This document shows, piece by piece, positions 17,323-26,215 of a stretch of DNA of 64,000 bases (the first letter of the stretch is position 1; the number at the start of each line of letters is the position of its first letter). Under the pieces are notes generated by a model, which was given only the letters and a program-made list of their open reading frames with translations, made no database searches and had not been told where the DNA came from. The translations under genes were made by a program, and so were the position numbers. The stretch is from positions 372,001 to 436,000 of the forward strand of contig NZ_PEEX01000001.1 of assembly GCF_002754245.1 (NCBI RefSeq), read 5' to 3'. Source of the stretch: Chryseobacterium sp. 52 (GTDB taxonomy: Bacteria; Bacteroidota; Bacteroidia; Flavobacteriales; Weeksellaceae).

Positions 17323-17886
17323 CTACTTTCCGTTAAATGCAGACATCGTATTATTGATACCGGCAAAAACAAACGAAAGGCTGGCTTTGGTAAATTTTTC
17401 AATTCTTTCGGCCAATTTCTCTGTTTCCTCTTCGTTCCAGGTTCCCAGTACATAATCTGCCTGGCGCCCTTCTGAAAAATCGGCAGAGATCCCAAATCGG
17501 AGTCTTGCATAATTCTGAGTTTTCAGCATTTCATGGATGCTTTTCAGTCCGTTGTGACCTGCATCAGAACCTTTCATTTTCATTCTCAAAGTCCCGAATG
17601 GAAGCACAAGATCATCTGTCACAATCAATACATTCTCCAATGGAATATTTTCTTTCTGCATCCAAAATTTCACTGCATTTCCGGAAAGGTTCATATAGGT
17701 ATCCGGCTTCAGAACGAGCACTTTTCTTCCTTTATATTTCCCTTCTGCCATCCAGCCGAAATTGGTTGTCTTGAATGAAGCTTCCAGCGTATCAGCTATT
17801 TTTTCAGCTACTTTAAATCCTATATTGTGTCGTGTATTTTCATATTCGGGGCCTTTATTTCCAAGACCTACTATTAAATATTTCAT
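17323..17886 (-). CDS. pth: Peptidyl-tRNA hydrolase
   Basis: 187-residue cytoplasmic enzyme that frees tRNA from stalled peptidyl-tRNA. Family residues are in place: Asn10 in VGLGNKGPEYENTRHN, catalytic His20, the YMNLSG motif, VTDDLVLPFG with the key aspartate near 92, and KGSDAGHNGLKSI. Length is normal. A TAATTTTG box at 17901-17908 lies 14 bases before the ATG. It is monocistronic and convergent with the carbonic anhydrase cluster. Confidence 0.96.
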   Translation of the reverse strand: MKYLIVGLGNKGPEYENTRHNIGFKVAEKIADTLEASFKTTNFGWMAEGKYKGRKVLVLKPDTYMNLSGNAVKFWMQKENIPLENVLIVTDDLVLPFGTLRMKMKGSDAGHNGLKSIHEMLKTQNYARLRFGISADFSEGRQADYVLGTWNEEETEKLAERIEKFTKASLSFVFAGINNTMSAFNGK

Positions 17887-17900
17887 TGAGAAATTTTTTG

Positions 17901-17908
17901 CAAAATTA
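17901..17908 (-). promoter_or_regulatory. -7 promoter box (TAATTTTG) for pth
   Basis: Exact TAnnTTTG match on the minus strand, 14 bases upstream of the pth ATG. Confidence 0.45.
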
Positions 17909-17920
17909 AGGGATAAAAAA

Positions 17921-17951
17921 TAAAAAAGCCCAATCTTATAAAGATCGGGCT
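17921..17951 (-). terminator. Terminator of the lipoprotein gene at 17972
   Basis: On the minus strand the stem agcccgatctt / aagattgggct (one mismatch, loop tat) is followed by a T-rich run, 21 bases after the stop of the lipoprotein gene. Confidence 0.75.
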
Positions 17952-17971
17952 ATATATTTTAAAGTTTCTTT

Positions 17972-18904
17972 TTAGAAAGGCTTATAAATGTAGTTCACAC
18001 CATATCCTTTCGTCATATATGTCTGCGGATCATAATTGTAATTCGTAGTTCTCGTAATCGGAGAAGGAATTGGAGGTAAAAGATCTGTTACAGATAATTT
18101 CTTAGGATTGTTAGGAGATAAAATATGACTTTCTCTGTCGTTAATTTCAGTGGATAAAAGTCTTGAAATTTTATAGGCTCCCGGAAGCAATGTAAACGGA
18201 CTGATTTCCGTATCATAATTCCAGAAATCATAGGCAAATCTGGTAGTAGGTCTTCCAAATACAGTTCCAGACATTGGCCCATAGTTTCTCACTACTTTAG
18301 ATACGTTATCGCCTAAGTACATATATGCTGTTTTAGAATAACTGATATAGGCAAATGGTGTTCCGGAAACATCCGGACCGTTTCTCATGATAATAGTATC
18401 CAGTTTAGCGGTAGAAGCACTATATTTTAATGTATAAAGTGACTTTGTTTTTCTTAAAAGGGTCTGAGGCCCAAGATTAGTAGCAGGCGGCACAGGCGGA
18501 GGTCTTCTGAAAACAGAACGGTTCTCCGAGATTGTTTCTAACCTGTCGTTTGGTCCATACGTAAATAACTGACTGTAAGAAACACTGTCTTTATCCAGTT
18601 TTCCGTTTCCATCCAGATCCAAAAATCCGTTGAAAGAAACCTGGCTTACCTTGTTACCACTGTATGCGATATCTGTGATTGAAGCACTGTCTGTGATTAC
18701 TTTCGTTACCAAAAGTCCACTGTAGTGATATTCTGCTAATGTATCTTTGTCTGTAATTTCTCTGTATAATGCTCTTGGCCCGTTTAAGCCTCCTGTATCG
18801 TTCAGGTCCAATAATGGATCCCCATCTTCGTCTAACATGTCCTTGCAGGAGTGTATTGAAGAAAAACCTGCTATTAATAAAATAAAGTAGAAAAGTTGTT
18901 TCAT
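17972..18904 (-). CDS. Lipoprotein of unknown function
   Basis: 310 residues with a lipoprotein signal ending SSIHSC (Cys20), followed by the acidic KDMLDEDGDP, which resembles the acidic signals that direct flavobacterial lipoproteins to the outer surface. The mature protein is rich in beta-type stretches and contains LDLDGNGKLDKDS, which looks like a calcium-binding DxDxNG loop. The C-terminal half resembles the lipoprotein at 19003 (Y-x4-ISPF-x-LP, SPNNP, and a YxYK(P/T)(F/L) end), so the two are diverged tandem paralogues. No enzyme motif is seen. A TATATTTG box lies 25 bases upstream. Confidence 0.8.
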   Translation of the reverse strand: MKQLFYFILLIAGFSSIHSCKDMLDEDGDPLLDLNDTGGLNGPRALYREITDKDTLAEYHYSGLLVTKVITDSASITDIAYSGNKVSQVSFNGFLDLDGNGKLDKDSVSYSQLFTYGPNDRLETISENRSVFRRPPPVPPATNLGPQTLLRKTKSLYTLKYSASTAKLDTIIMRNGPDVSGTPFAYISYSKTAYMYLGDNVSKVVRNYGPMSGTVFGRPTTRFAYDFWNYDTEISPFTLLPGAYKISRLLSTEINDRESHILSPNNPKKLSVTDLLPPIPSPITRTTNYNYDPQTYMTKGYGVNYIYKPF

Positions 18905-18929
18905 TTCCAGGTAATTGTTTATTTTTTGA

Positions 18930-18937
18930 CAAATATA
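18930..18937 (-). promoter_or_regulatory. -7 promoter box (TATATTTG) for the lipoprotein at 17972
   Basis: Exact TAnnTTTG match on the minus strand, 25 bases before the ATG at 18904. Confidence 0.45.
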
Positions 18938-19002
18938 ACTTTTTTTTATACAAAAGTTATGTTTTTATTTATATTCCAATAAAACTGATAATCAAATGAG
19001 TT

Positions 19003-19878
19003 TTATAACGTTTTGTAAACATATTTAAGTGCCTGATCCTTATCTGAAAGAGGATAATTATAAGCGTCATACAGATATGTCATAGGCGTATTCACTCCCG
19101 GTGCAGGCGCTGGCGGCATTACAAATACCGATGTAGGGTTGTTCGGAGAAATTCTATAAAAAGTCTCAGGACGAATCAGACTCCAGGCTGTAAAAAATGT
19201 TTTAGGAAGTGTAGAGAACGGACTAATCTTGGAATCATAGTTCTGGTAACTGTAAACCGTCACCTTCGCTGTAGCCATATTAGGATCTCCTGTTCCTGTA
19301 AGCACTCCTTTGGCACATTCTGCCTTAAAGATATTGTCTCCCATATAGGTAAACTTACTTTCAACAAACATACTGTAAGCTGTATTTCCTGCCACTTTCC
19401 TTTTTTCAAGGATTTTCGCAAGCTTTTTTCCTGAAGCATCATAAGTAAATGTATAATCACTTACAAATGAATCTATAGAGGCAGCTGCTGTAGCGGTACA
19501 TGTTGCCGTATAGACATTCCCTTTACTGTCTTCGCTTACGCTAAAATCATAAGCCATACTTCCCGTCAAGCTTCCAAGAAATTTTATTTTGCCTATTTTA
19601 TTATTAATATAAGTTACAGTACCTGTGTAATAATTATTGGTACTGCCATCTCTAAGCATTCCTTTCTGAAAAGCAGTTCCATTAAGTGTATATTCTTCCT
19701 GAACGGCACCGTTTAAAGTGATTTTTTCCAAAACTCTGGCCGGAGGAGGGGTTGTATTCCCATTGTTTCCGCCATTATTGGCACTAGGTTCAAATTGATC
19801 TGTAGAAGAGTTGTCACATGAAACCAACAGTCCGAAAAATACTCCGGCAATGATTTTAAAAAGATAGTTTTTTCCCAT
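19003..19878 (-). CDS. Lipoprotein of unknown function, paralogue of its neighbour
   Basis: 291 residues. Lipoprotein signal ends LLVSC (Cys21), then a low-complexity linker rich in Asn, Gly, Thr and Pro (residues 33-49) before a folded part. Shared features with the gene at 17972 are the YDSKISPFSTLP stretch, SPNNP and the terminal KYVYKTL. The repeated pattern of short (Y/F)xYxxx(N/D)x(I/V) strands recalls RHS/YD-like or DUF4595-type beta repeats, but this is not certain. It has its own TATATTTG box 23 bases upstream, so the two paralogues are separately promoted. Confidence 0.8.
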   Translation of the reverse strand: MGKNYLFKIIAGVFFGLLVSCDNSSTDQFEPSANNGGNNGNTTPPPARVLEKITLNGAVQEEYTLNGTAFQKGMLRDGSTNNYYTGTVTYINNKIGKIKFLGSLTGSMAYDFSVSEDSKGNVYTATCTATAAASIDSFVSDYTFTYDASGKKLAKILEKRKVAGNTAYSMFVESKFTYMGDNIFKAECAKGVLTGTGDPNMATAKVTVYSYQNYDSKISPFSTLPKTFFTAWSLIRPETFYRISPNNPTSVFVMPPAPAPGVNTPMTYLYDAYNYPLSDKDQALKYVYKTL

Positions 19879-19901
19879 GAAAAAATATTTTAGTGAGTTT
19901 A

Positions 19902-19909
19902 CAAATATA
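19902..19909 (-). promoter_or_regulatory. -7 promoter box (TATATTTG) for the lipoprotein at 19003
   Basis: Exact match on the minus strand, 23 bases before the ATG at 19878. The two lipoprotein paralogues carry the same box at nearly the same distance. Confidence 0.45.
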
Positions 19910-19973
19910 ATCCATTTTTTTGATGAAAACAGTCACTTCTCCAACAAATCCACAACAATCAACATCTTTTCAC

Positions 19974-20005
19974 AAAAAAAACCTAAAAACACAGTGCTTT
20001 TAGGT
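19974..20005 (-). terminator. Terminator of the three-gene secreted-protein operon
   Basis: On the minus strand, acctaaaa pairs with ttttaggt around a 9-base loop, followed by a run of seven T, 25 bases after the stop of the gene at 20030. Confidence 0.7.
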
Positions 20006-20029
20006 CCTTATTTATGATATATCCCGAAA

Positions 20030-20773
20030 TTAATAAGGTTGAAGTACAGATGTTGTTAAAACAGACTGTGACATTTCACTATTCAGATAATCTGTATTTA
20101 CTGCTTTTCCCATTCCCAAAGTTCCTGAATTCAAATTTCTTTTGGTACATGCTACTTTTACCATGTAATTATTCTTTGGTGTAAGATTGGTAAGGGTTGC
20201 ATTGAGATTAAAAATCTTGTAGCTTCCTTCAGAACCTATTAAAACATCAGTTCTAACTGCTCTAAGTTTATTATCCACAAAGATTCCACATGCAAAACCG
20301 GAAGAAGAATTCGCATTCCCTGTTTTCTGAGCCGTAGTCTGAAAAGTAAAAACTACTTTATTAATGCCATTGGTAATGGAAAAAGTGTCGTTGGTTCCTG
20401 CCAGAACCGTCCATGCATTAGTAATATCCATCCCTTCCGAATAAGGAGTTACAACTCCGTTTGGAGAAGTAAATGTAGCACCCGTCTGATCCTCAACGGT
20501 ATTTAATGAAAATACAGACATACTTCCCTGTCCATCTGCAATCTTTATACTTTTCCAGTCATTCACATTCAATTCCGAATTGTTATGAAGAATAGTTCCC
20601 GCTGATCCGGCTGATCCTTTTAATAAATTCGTTCCTCCTGTCCTGATTTCTTTTCTAACGTTGACATCCCCGTTGACATCCAGCATATTAACCGGGCTTG
20701 GAGTATTGATACCCACCTGTGCATTGGCAAACGCTGCCAGCAGCAAAGATTTTATGATAATAATTTTTCTCAT
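20030..20773 (-). CDS. Secreted protein with N-terminal QVGI head motif (third of three tandem paralogues)
   Basis: 247 residues. Signal peptide to about residue 18 (AAFANA), then QVGINTPSPVNMLDVNGDV, the motif that begins many Bacteroidota secreted, fibre-like proteins, followed by a (V/L)R(K/N) strand. The C-terminal 150 residues are a beta-rich domain with an ACGIFVDNKLRAVR segment shared by all three paralogues. No sorting domain or enzyme motif is visible. It starts 7 bases after the preceding paralogue, so it is the last gene of a three-gene operon. Function unknown; a cell-surface or tail-fibre-like structural role is possible. Confidence 0.8.
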   Translation of the reverse strand: MRKIIIIKSLLLAAFANAQVGINTPSPVNMLDVNGDVNVRKEIRTGGTNLLKGSAGSAGTILHNNSELNVNDWKSIKIADGQGSMSVFSLNTVEDQTGATFTSPNGVVTPYSEGMDITNAWTVLAGTNDTFSITNGINKVVFTFQTTAQKTGNANSSSGFACGIFVDNKLRAVRTDVLIGSEGSYKIFNLNATLTNLTPKNNYMVKVACTKRNLNSGTLGMGKAVNTDYLNSEMSQSVLTTSVLQPY

Positions 20774-20780
20774 ACCTGGA

Positions 20781-21599
20781 TTAGTTTATAATAATAGGGT
20801 TAAATACCTGAGGAATCTCATACACATCAACTTTCAGGGAAGACTGAGCAATAAAACTGTTGATATTAGTCTCTGCATTGATTCCGATAGCCAATACAAC
20901 ATCATTTGCTGTTCTGTATGACCCCAGTCTCGAGCAGGCAACACTTACAGTATGCTGTCCCTTGGAAAGATTGGCTACTACCCCAATCTGATTATGTGTA
21001 ATGAAAGTACTGGTTGCGCTACTTGCTTTTAAGTTTCTTTGTCTAAGATTAACCAGCTTGTCATCTACAAAAATACCACATGCATAATCTATAGATATAT
21101 CCGGTGTTCCGTTTACAGGGAGATTAGCCTGCACTACGGTTTCAAACTGGAAATACGTCTTACTCTCTGTACTGAATACACTGATAGGCTCTGACAAACC
21201 TGCAATTTTCTTAAAACCAGGAAGACTGGAAATATCTGCTCCTTTAGTAAAAGCTGTATTCTTGGAAACAATATTGGACTGTTCGTTATTGGTAAATTTC
21301 ACTCCGGTTCTGTCTGAAAAAGAGTTATTAAATATCAAATAAAATTTATTCGGCTCATATTCAGGGATTCGCAGTGTCTTCCAGATGGGAGGATAATTTT
21401 CCCCCTGAGAAACAAGAATCTGGTCATTATTCCCTTGAGAAAGACTATTATCTACGGCATTAAGCACAACGATTTTATTTCTTAAATTGACATCACCATT
21501 AACGTCCAGTCTCGCTTTGGGTGAGCCTGTATTGATTCCCACCTGAGCAGAAAGAGACAGCCCTGCTATAAAAAACAGGATTGATATAATATTTTTCAT
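20781..21599 (-). CDS. Secreted protein with QVGI head motif (second of three tandem paralogues)
   Basis: 272 residues from ATG 21599; a TTG one codon further upstream is a less likely start. Signal peptide to LSLSA, then QVGINTGSPKARLDVNGDVNLR and an LVSQGENYPPIWKTL segment. The C-terminal domain holds YACGIFVDDKLVNLR and VACSRLGSYR, matching its neighbours (ACGIFVDNKLRAVR; TCGVFRNGKLVAVR). Three bases separate it from the upstream gene, so translation is probably coupled. No known domain beyond the head motif. Confidence 0.8.
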   Translation of the reverse strand: MKNIISILFFIAGLSLSAQVGINTGSPKARLDVNGDVNLRNKIVVLNAVDNSLSQGNNDQILVSQGENYPPIWKTLRIPEYEPNKFYLIFNNSFSDRTGVKFTNNEQSNIVSKNTAFTKGADISSLPGFKKIAGLSEPISVFSTESKTYFQFETVVQANLPVNGTPDISIDYACGIFVDDKLVNLRQRNLKASSATSTFITHNQIGVVANLSKGQHTVSVACSRLGSYRTANDVVLAIGINAETNINSFIAQSSLKVDVYEIPQVFNPIIIN

Positions 21600-21602
21600 C
21601 AA

Positions 21603-22424
21603 TTAATTGCTTTTATAAGTTACATATTCAATCACATCGATCTTCAGAATAGACTCAAGGGTAAAGGCATTGGAAACCGTATTGGTATTGGACACATTCC
21701 TTCCCATTACAAACTTTGAGTTCAGATTTGATGTATTAATTTTTCTGCATGCCACCTCAAGTTTCTGTGCACCCACCGGAACATTCTGCTCTGTATAATT
21801 AAGCGTGAATATATAATCCTGAATACCTGATTTCTCTGCATTATTGTTGGACACCACTTTATCAGGGCGTACCGCTACCAATTTCCCATTTCGGAAAACC
21901 CCACAGGTAAATGTGACAGACTGAGAAACCTCAGCATCCGGAGCCTTCATTTCAATACCGGTCTGAAACTGGTAAGTAAGTCTGTTTTTCCCATTTTTAA
22001 TGACAAAATTGTTTTGAAGACCGTCAATTTTAGACCACTTTCCTTTTGATGTATCCGTAATATCATCTCCAACATTGTTCTTATAAACATTGTCTGCCGC
22101 TATCCCGTCAGAAAGTGCTGTAATACCTGTCTGATCCGATGACAAGTACGAATTGATCAATTTGTACTGCCCTTCTTCCATAAAGGAAACATTCAATGAT
22201 TTCCAGGCAGCAGGCAAACCTTCTCCCTGTGAAACCAAAACCTGGCCGTTCAGCCCGGCATTTCCTGCCTGGTCAGATGTACCGCCTACTCTAAGTTCTT
22301 TTCTTAAGGTGGTCTTCCCGTTGATATCAAGAGTAGATTTGGGAGCAGTTGTCCCGATTCCCACCTGCGCGTTAACACAAAGCGATAAAAGCCCGGTTGC
22401 GCAACAATAGATAATTCTTTTCAT
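21603..22424 (-). CDS. Secreted protein with QVGI head motif (first of three tandem paralogues)
   Basis: 273 residues. Signal peptide to LCVNA, then QVGIGTTAPKSTLDINGKTTLR, and LVSQGEGLPAAWKSL as in the second paralogue. The C-terminal domain contains TCGVFRNGKLVAVR and VACRKIN. It leads the operon and has a TACCTTTG box 11 bases upstream of the ATG. Tandem arrangement and conserved order of motifs indicate two rounds of duplication followed by strong divergence. Confidence 0.8.
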   Translation of the reverse strand: MKRIIYCCATGLLSLCVNAQVGIGTTAPKSTLDINGKTTLRKELRVGGTSDQAGNAGLNGQVLVSQGEGLPAAWKSLNVSFMEEGQYKLINSYLSSDQTGITALSDGIAADNVYKNNVGDDITDTSKGKWSKIDGLQNNFVIKNGKNRLTYQFQTGIEMKAPDAEVSQSVTFTCGVFRNGKLVAVRPDKVVSNNNAEKSGIQDYIFTLNYTEQNVPVGAQKLEVACRKINTSNLNSKFVMGRNVSNTNTVSNAFTLESILKIDVIEYVTYKSN

Positions 22425-22435
22425 AATAAGGGTTG

Positions 22436-22443
22436 CAAAGGTA
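22436..22443 (-). promoter_or_regulatory. -7 promoter box (TACCTTTG) for the three-gene secreted-protein operon
   Basis: Exact TAnnTTTG match on the minus strand, 11 bases before the ATG at 22424. Confidence 0.45.
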
Positions 22444-22513
22444 TGGATTTTAATCAGGAAAAACCATTTACAACCATATAAACACGTAGAAATAAAGCAA
22501 TTACGTTATAGAA

Positions 22514-22630
22514 TTAATTGTACAAAAAAGTAGAATTATTACTACAAACGAACTCTTTTTTTTCAGTTCTTTGACGCATACTTCGCACAAACCCAATACC
22601 AGACGCAGATACGGCAATATTTTTTCTCAT
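22514..22630 (-). CDS. Possible small basic peptide (38 residues)
   Basis: In the 352-base gap between the secreted-protein operon and mfd, a minus-strand ATG frame encodes MRKNIAVSASGIGFVRSMRQ and a further 18 residues. The first 22 residues are basic with a glycine-rich core; the tail is less regular. There is no exact -7 box. It may be a true small gene or a chance frame; similar short peptides in related genomes would decide. Confidence 0.25.
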   Translation of the reverse strand: MRKNIAVSASGIGFVRSMRQRTEKKEFVCSNNSTFLYN

Positions 22631-22701
22631 TGTATGGTGATTTTCAAGGAGTTTAAATTTTGCTTCAGAACCCTTTAACAGGGCTTAATAGTGATAATTA
22701 T

Positions 22702-22741
22702 CATAAAAAAAAAGATCTAAAAAGTAAACTTTCAGATCTTT
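22702..22741 (-). terminator. Terminator of mfd
   Basis: On the minus strand, aaagatct pairs with agatcttt, with an inner aaag/cttt pairing and a run of nine T after it, 36 bases past the mfd stop. Confidence 0.65.
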
Positions 22742-22776
22742 CCTAATATTGATTTAAAAAAGTAGGGGATATATCT

Positions 22777-25700
22777 TTATGGATGCCCAATAATGGTTTT
22801 CAGTAAAACATTCACCTCATCTACATTTTTCACTTTTTCTTTTCTCATCATAAGCTGATTTCCTTCTTTTCCTATTTTTTCTTTAAGCTGAGCCTCAGCC
22901 GGATTTTGAGTCAGATAATTAATGATACGTCTGAAACCATCCGTCTGATAGAACTTATCTTGCGGATTGCCCGGAAAATACCCTAAAAACAAACCGTTTT
23001 TCATCACGATCTTTTCAAATCCTATTTCTGCGGCAAGCCATTTCAATGCAACACTTTTTAATAAATTAATTGCTTCTTTTGGTAAAGCCCCGAAACGGTC
23101 GATCAGATCAAATTCAAACTGATGAAGATCTTTTTCATTGTCTATTTCTGCAATTCTCTGGTACAACAACAGTCTTTCCTCTGTATTAGAGATATAGAAA
23201 TCCGGAAGCATCAGTTCCAGATCTGTATCAATATTCACCTCTTTTACAGACTTGAACAGTTTTTGTCTGTCTTCTTCATTATCGAATAAGTTTTCAAAAT
23301 CTGCATCATCTTTCAATTCTTCCAAAGCTTCCTGCATCAGTTTCTGATAGGTTTCAAAGCCCATTTCATTGATGAATCCACTCTGCTCTGCCCCAAGAAG
23401 GTCTCCGGCCCCACGGATCTCAAGATCCTTCATCGCAATCTGGAAACCACTTCCAAGATCTGAGAATTGCTCAATAGCCTCAAGACGTTTTCTCGCATCA
23501 GAGGTCATCATATCATAAGGAGGGGTAATCAGGAAACAGAAAGCCTTTCTATTACTTCGTCCTACTCTTCCTCTCATCTGGTGCAGATCTGCCATTCCGA
23601 ATTTATGAGCATCATTAATGAATATGGTATTGGCATTAGGAACATCTACTCCACTTTCAATAATGGTGGTGGAAACAAGCACATCGTATTTCCCTTCCAT
23701 GAAATCAAGTACATTCTTTTCCAGCTGCTTCCCTTCCATCTGCCCATGCCCTGTAATCACTCTTGCATCCGGCACGAGTCTCTGGATAAGACCTGCAATA
23801 TCTTTAAGATTTTCAATTCTGTTATTGATAAAATATACCTGACCGTCTCTTTGAAGTTCGTAAGAAACAGCATCTCTGAGAATTTCTTCATTAAAACCGA
23901 CCAACTGAGTATCAACAGGCTGCCTGTTTGGCGGTGGCGTCTTAATAACTGAAAGGTCTCTCGCCGCCATCAGCGAAAACTGAAGTGTCCTCGGAATCGG
24001 GGTAGCAGTCAGAGTCAGGGTATCTACATTATTTTTCAGCGTTTTCAGTTTATCTTTCACCGAAACTCCGAATTTATGTTCTTCATCAATAATCAGTAAT
24101 CCGAGATCTTTAAATTTCACAGAACTGCTTACCAACTGATGGGTTCCTATAATAATATCAACTTTCCCGTTTTTAAGACCATCCAAAGCTTCACTTTTCT
24201 GTTTAGCCGTTCTGAATCTGTTTACATAAGAAACATTCACCGGAAAGTCTTTCAGTCTTTCTTTAAAACTTCTGAAATGCTGAAATGCCAGAATTGTAGT
24301 AGGAACCAGCACTGCAACCTGTTTTCCGTCTGTTGCCGCTTTAAATGCAGCACGGATTGCAACTTCCGTTTTACCGAAACCTACGTCTCCGCAGACCAGC
24401 CTGTCCATCACCGTGTCCGCTTCCATATCTTTTTTTACATCAATGGTTGCTTTTTCCTGATCCGGAGTGTCTTCATAAATAAAACTGGCTTCCAGCTCAT
24501 TCTGCAGATAGGAATCCGGAGTAAATGAAAACCCTTTTGCCGTTTTTCTTTCGGCATACAGTCTGATAAGGTCGAAAGCAATCTGTTTTACTTTCGCTTT
24601 TGTTTTCTGTTTCAAAGATTTCCAGGCCGGAGAACCCAGTTTGCTCAGTACAACTTCCTTTCCGTCCGGACCGTTAAATTTCGAAATTTTATGCAGCGAG
24701 TGAATACTTACATATAATAAGTCCCCGTTTTTATAGGTCAGTTTAAAACATTCCTGAATTTTCCCGTCATTATTTACTTTGACAAGCCCCATGAATTTCC
24801 CTATTCCATGGTCAATATGAGCAATATAGTCGCCTATTTTAAGAGACATCAGATCTTTTAAAGTAAGCTGTTCGGATTTGGCAAAGGTATTTTTTGCTTT
24901 ATACCTCTGATAACGGTCAAAAATCTGGTGATCCGTATATACTAAAAGCTTGTGTCCGTTATCTACAAACCCTTCGTGCAGTTCAGACCTGAAACTTTTA
25001 AAAGGCAGTTCATGTTCCAGCTCTTCAAATATAGATTCCAGTCTTTCTCGCTGTTTTTCTGTGGAAAAGGAAATCCAGGTATCAAAACCTGCATTCTGTT
25101 TTTCTTCCAGATCTTCGATCAGCAGTTCAAAATTTTTATGGAAAGAAGGCTGCGGAACCTGTTCTGCTTTTACTTCAGTAATATCTTTAAGCCCTTCAAT
25201 AGAAGTTCCGGCAAAATCAATTGTTTTAAATTTTTTATAATCAAACAGAAAATCCTGATCTGAGATAAAAAGATCCTGCGGTGTTCTGTGGGCAATATCC
25301 TTATTTAAAGTGTCATACTTTTCCAGAGCTTTTTCATAAAAAGTTCTCATCTTCTGCATCCCGACAGCCCCATTCCTGGAAATAACAAAACTTTCTGTGG
25401 ACAGGAGCTGCAAAAGCGAAACTCTGCTTCCCGTCACCGAAAAGTTCATATTGGAAACCAATTGAAGGTCTTTTACTTTATCAATAGAAAGCTGTGTTTC
25501 TATATCAAAAGTCTTAATGCTTTCCACCTCATTTCCAAAGAATGTAAGACGGTATGGCTTTTCGTAGGAATATGAAAATACGTCAACAATTCCCCCTCTT
25601 ACAGAAAATTCACCAGGCTCAGAAACAAAATCGGCCTGCTGAAAGTTGTAATGATTCAGCAATTCATCGACAAAATCAAAATCCAGCTGATCCCCTACTT

Positions 25701-26145
25701 TTATATGATGCGAAATCGCTTTAAAGTCTTCTTTCTTTAAAACCTTTTCAGATAAAGCCCCTGCATAAGCTACAATAACCTTAGGAGACTTCCCTGAATT
25801 GATTTTATTCAAGACCTCTGTTCGAAGCACAAGATTGGCATTCTGCGTTTTTTCTACCTGATAGGGTTCAAGATGGGTTGCCGGAAAATACAGAACTTTA
25901 TCTTTCCCCAGCAGATCTTCCATTTCAGTATTGGCATACAAAGCATCTTCTTTGTCATCTACCAGATAAAGAATGGTTTTCTTCCTCGTTAAAAAAAGCT
26001 CAGCCACAAAAATGGAAACCGATGAGCCGGCACTTCCTTTCACAGAAATATGCTGACTGTTTTCTAACTGAGTGAAAATCTCTCTTCCGAATTCCTTCTG
26101 AAGCAAATCGGGAAGAAATTTTTCGTGAATAGGTTTTAGCTGCAT
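22777..26145 (-). CDS. mfd: Transcription-repair coupling factor
   Basis: 1122 residues from ATG 26145 (MQLKPIHEKFLPDLL). Mfd removes RNA polymerase stalled at DNA lesions and recruits UvrA. Visible parts: UvrB-like N-terminal modules; the RNA-polymerase-interacting CarD-like segment KIGDYIAHIDHGIGKF (about residue 430); Walker A GDVGFGKTE (about 589); DEEHKFGV; TLTATPIPRTLQ; HGQM; MRGRVGRS; and the C-terminal TRCF domain with PDFYI. The longer frame from 26208 adds 21 hydrophobic residues and begins inside a TATCTTTG box (26208-26215), so the shorter start is preferred. Monocistronic. Confidence 0.96.
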   Translation of the reverse strand: MQLKPIHEKFLPDLLQKEFGREIFTQLENSQHISVKGSAGSSVSIFVAELFLTRKKTILYLVDDKEDALYANTEMEDLLGKDKVLYFPATHLEPYQVEKTQNANLVLRTEVLNKINSGKSPKVIVAYAGALSEKVLKKEDFKAISHHIKVGDQLDFDFVDELLNHYNFQQADFVSEPGEFSVRGGIVDVFSYSYEKPYRLTFFGNEVESIKTFDIETQLSIDKVKDLQLVSNMNFSVTGSRVSLLQLLSTESFVISRNGAVGMQKMRTFYEKALEKYDTLNKDIAHRTPQDLFISDQDFLFDYKKFKTIDFAGTSIEGLKDITEVKAEQVPQPSFHKNFELLIEDLEEKQNAGFDTWISFSTEKQRERLESIFEELEHELPFKSFRSELHEGFVDNGHKLLVYTDHQIFDRYQRYKAKNTFAKSEQLTLKDLMSLKIGDYIAHIDHGIGKFMGLVKVNNDGKIQECFKLTYKNGDLLYVSIHSLHKISKFNGPDGKEVVLSKLGSPAWKSLKQKTKAKVKQIAFDLIRLYAERKTAKGFSFTPDSYLQNELEASFIYEDTPDQEKATIDVKKDMEADTVMDRLVCGDVGFGKTEVAIRAAFKAATDGKQVAVLVPTTILAFQHFRSFKERLKDFPVNVSYVNRFRTAKQKSEALDGLKNGKVDIIIGTHQLVSSSVKFKDLGLLIIDEEHKFGVSVKDKLKTLKNNVDTLTLTATPIPRTLQFSLMAARDLSVIKTPPPNRQPVDTQLVGFNEEILRDAVSYELQRDGQVYFINNRIENLKDIAGLIQRLVPDARVITGHGQMEGKQLEKNVLDFMEGKYDVLVSTTIIESGVDVPNANTIFINDAHKFGMADLHQMRGRVGRSNRKAFCFLITPPYDMMTSDARKRLEAIEQFSDLGSGFQIAMKDLEIRGAGDLLGAEQSGFINEMGFETYQKLMQEALEELKDDADFENLFDNEEDRQKLFKSVKEVNIDTDLELMLPDFYISNTEERLLLYQRIAEIDNEKDLHQFEFDLIDRFGALPKEAINLLKSVALKWLAAEIGFEKIVMKNGLFLGYFPGNPQDKFYQTDGFRRIINYLTQNPAEAQLKEKIGKEGNQLMMRKEKVKNVDEVNVLLKTIIGHP

Positions 26146-26207
26146 AAATAGTAATGGTATAAACGACAAAAGCGATTTCGGGAGTGTTCCGAAACCGTTT
26201 AGCATCA

Positions 26208-26215
26208 CAAAGATA
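26208..26215 (-). promoter_or_regulatory. -7 promoter box (TATCTTTG) for mfd
   Basis: Exact match on the minus strand, 62 bases before ATG 26145. The longest frame's GTG at 26208 overlaps the box, which supports the downstream start. Confidence 0.45.

Noticed and set aside
23467..25263. Several plus-strand frames of 70-160 codons across mfd
   Set aside because: All are antisense to conserved helicase motifs and read as shadow protein (Phe/Ser/Cys rich, no homology pattern).
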